Source: PNON01 sp963757065
GTDB lineage: Bacteria; Chloroflexota; Anaerolineae; Anaerolineales; Anaerolineaceae
Direction of reading: 5' to 3'
Length of the DNA stretch: 64,000 bases
Assembly: GCA_963757065.1 (NCBI GenBank)
Contig: CAVWQC010000007.1
Span: forward strand, 1,034,031-1,098,030
This document shows positions 63,180 to 64,000 of this stretch, piece by piece (the stretch's first letter is position 1; each line of letters begins with the position of its first letter). The notes below the pieces were generated by a model that had not been told where the DNA came from, made no database searches, and saw only the letters and a list, made by a program, of their open reading frames with translations. The position numbers and the translations under genes were made by a program.

Positions 63180-63866
63180 ATGTGTGGACGATTCATTTTA
63201 ATTCTTGAACCTGGTGATTTTGAAGATGAAATTGACCTTGGAGGAATCCCGGAAAGCTATCTGCCTCGTTACAATATTGCCCCGACCCAACCTGTAGCGG
63301 TCGTTCGGAATCCAAAAGAACATAAGGTGGAAATGTTCCGGTGGGGGTTAATCCCATCCTGGGCAAAGGATAGTACCATCGGGTCGCGAATGATCAATGC
63401 CCGGGCTGAATCACTGGCTGAAAAACCATCATTTAGGAATGCCCTCAAACAGCGAAGAAATTTAATCCTGGCCAGCGGATTTTTCGAATGGAAACCGGTG
63501 AGTACGCTGGCAAACCCGAAAGGGAAGAGTAAAATACCGGTTTTTATTCACATGAAAGACCATAAACCCTTTGTTTTTGCCGGATTATGGGAAGAATGGC
63601 GTTCACCAGAAGGGGAATTGGTTCGAACCACTACAATAATTACAACTTCATCCAATGCTTTGATCGAGCCATTTCACGACCGAATGCCGGTCATTTTGGA
63701 TGGTGATAAGAGATGGCAATGGTTGGATGCAGCAACCAGTCAGGCAGAGGCATTGAAATTACTTCAACCCTTTCCGGCGGAAGCCATGACATATTATCCG
63801 GTTTCCACCATTGTGAATAATCCGGCGTACGATAACCCGGTCTGTATTGAAGAAGTGGTTGAATGA
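63180..63866 (+). CDS. SRAP-domain protein (HMCES/YedK family)
   Basis: A 228-residue protein that crosslinks abasic sites in single-stranded DNA through its N-terminal cysteine. Cys2 is exposed after removal of Met (MCGRFIL). The conserved Asn in PRYNIAPTQPV, RWGLIPSWAKD, INARAES, the Glu in ASGFFEWK and the His in PFHDRMPVIL are all present. It is complete and stands alone between the FTCD promoter region and tRNA-Glu. Confidence 0.94.
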   Translation: MCGRFILILEPGDFEDEIDLGGIPESYLPRYNIAPTQPVAVVRNPKEHKVEMFRWGLIPSWAKDSTIGSRMINARAESLAEKPSFRNALKQRRNLILASGFFEWKPVSTLANPKGKSKIPVFIHMKDHKPFVFAGLWEEWRSPEGELVRTTTIITTSSNALIEPFHDRMPVILDGDKRWQWLDAATSQAEALKLLQPFPAEAMTYYPVSTIVNNPAYDNPVCIEEVVE

Positions 63867-63892
63867 AGATGGAATTTCATAGTTTCAAATGC

Positions 63893-63921
63893 TTGACCGG
63901 TATACCTGCCTGTGATAAAAT
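63893..63921 (+). promoter_or_regulatory. promoter of tRNA-Glu
   Basis: TTGACC (63893-63898), 17-base spacer, TAAAAT (63916-63921). The tRNA begins 10 bases after the -10. Confidence 0.65.
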
Positions 63922-63931
63922 CTTGTCCGTT

Positions 63932-64000
63932 GCCCCCATGGTCTAGCGGTTAGGACACAGCCCTTTCAAGGCTATAACAGGAGTTCGAGTCTCCTTGGGG
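63932..64000 (+). tRNA. tRNA-Glu(TTC), truncated by the window end
   Basis: It starts GCCCCCA. Anticodon loop CTTTCAA gives TTC, and the T arm AGGAG-TTCGAGT-CTCCT is followed by TGGGG pairing with the 5' end. About three 3' bases lie beyond the window. Confidence 0.92.

Noticed and set aside
1..64000. CRISPR arrays, insertion sequences, prophage or integrative element borders
   Set aside because: No regularly spaced repeats, transposase genes, phage genes or flanking direct repeats were seen; the degenerate recombinase at 7480 has no att-like sites beside it.

Overview
The window looks like a chromosomal segment of an uncultured Chloroflexota, most likely Anaerolineae. This is inferred from the gene repertoire (BMP-type nucleoside importers with PAAPAEP linkers, LytR-CpsA-Psr lipoproteins, a GPH sugar transporter with GH127/GH2 enzymes, octopine-dehydrogenase-like proteins, an endonuclease-type MutL) and from moderate, AT-leaning base composition. 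No 16S rRNA or other marker is present to prove it. No phage, insertion sequence or CRISPR array is visible.

Layout. 0.1-11 kb: housekeeping and signalling genes (HAD phosphatase, mutL, a coupled CpaE-fusion/sirtuin/histidine-kinase operon, tilS, a catalytically degenerate tyrosine recombinase, and a GAF/pseudo-kinase/LCP operon). 11-20 kb: a B12-dependent mutase-like protein with an octopine-dehydrogenase-like partner, tRNA-Leu(CAG), an FtsB/DivIC-like protein, a PRC/MgtE_N/CBS regulator next to an Nramp-related transporter, a DUF2804 protein and an orphan ABC-2 permease. 20-27 kb: UDP-glucose dehydrogenase, folD, and a GPH transporter-GH127-GH2 operon. 27.4-49.8 kb: a large plus-strand island for purine/nucleobase catabolism. 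It holds 8-oxoguanine deaminase, two adenine deaminases, a GntR regulator, an ATCase-like paralogue, YgeW, carbamate kinase, a BMP/nucleoside ABC importer, the molybdenum subunit of a xanthine-dehydrogenase-type enzyme, two fold-type II PLP enzymes, a GT2 glycosyltransferase, a conserved hypothetical and a hydantoinase. 49.8-56.6 kb: three membrane proteins of the complex-I antiporter type without redox subunits, a coiled-coil protein and SelB. 56.6-64 kb: a minus-strand group (FTCD, M23 peptidase, dCTP deaminase, methyltransferase, M28 peptidase, YcaQ), a SRAP protein and a partial tRNA-Glu.

How the parts fit. The island resembles the anaerobic purine/urate degradation cluster of enterobacteria and gut bacteria (ygeW, yqeA, ssnA, hyuA, xdhD) but is built differently. 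Purines would be imported by the BMP transporter, deaminated, hydroxylated and opened, ending in carbamoyl phosphate and ATP through carbamate kinase. FTCD and FolD elsewhere in the window could take the formimino/C1 end product. A palindrome TTGTC-W-GACAA is found at the first promoter of the island and again before the threonine-synthase-like gene, and is the likely operator of the GntR regulator.

Caution: about eleven or twelve genes, including the normally essential tilS, are split by single-base-type frameshifts, several at A/T homopolymers. This points to uncorrected sequencing/assembly indels as much as to real pseudogenes, and the coordinates given for those genes span both parts.
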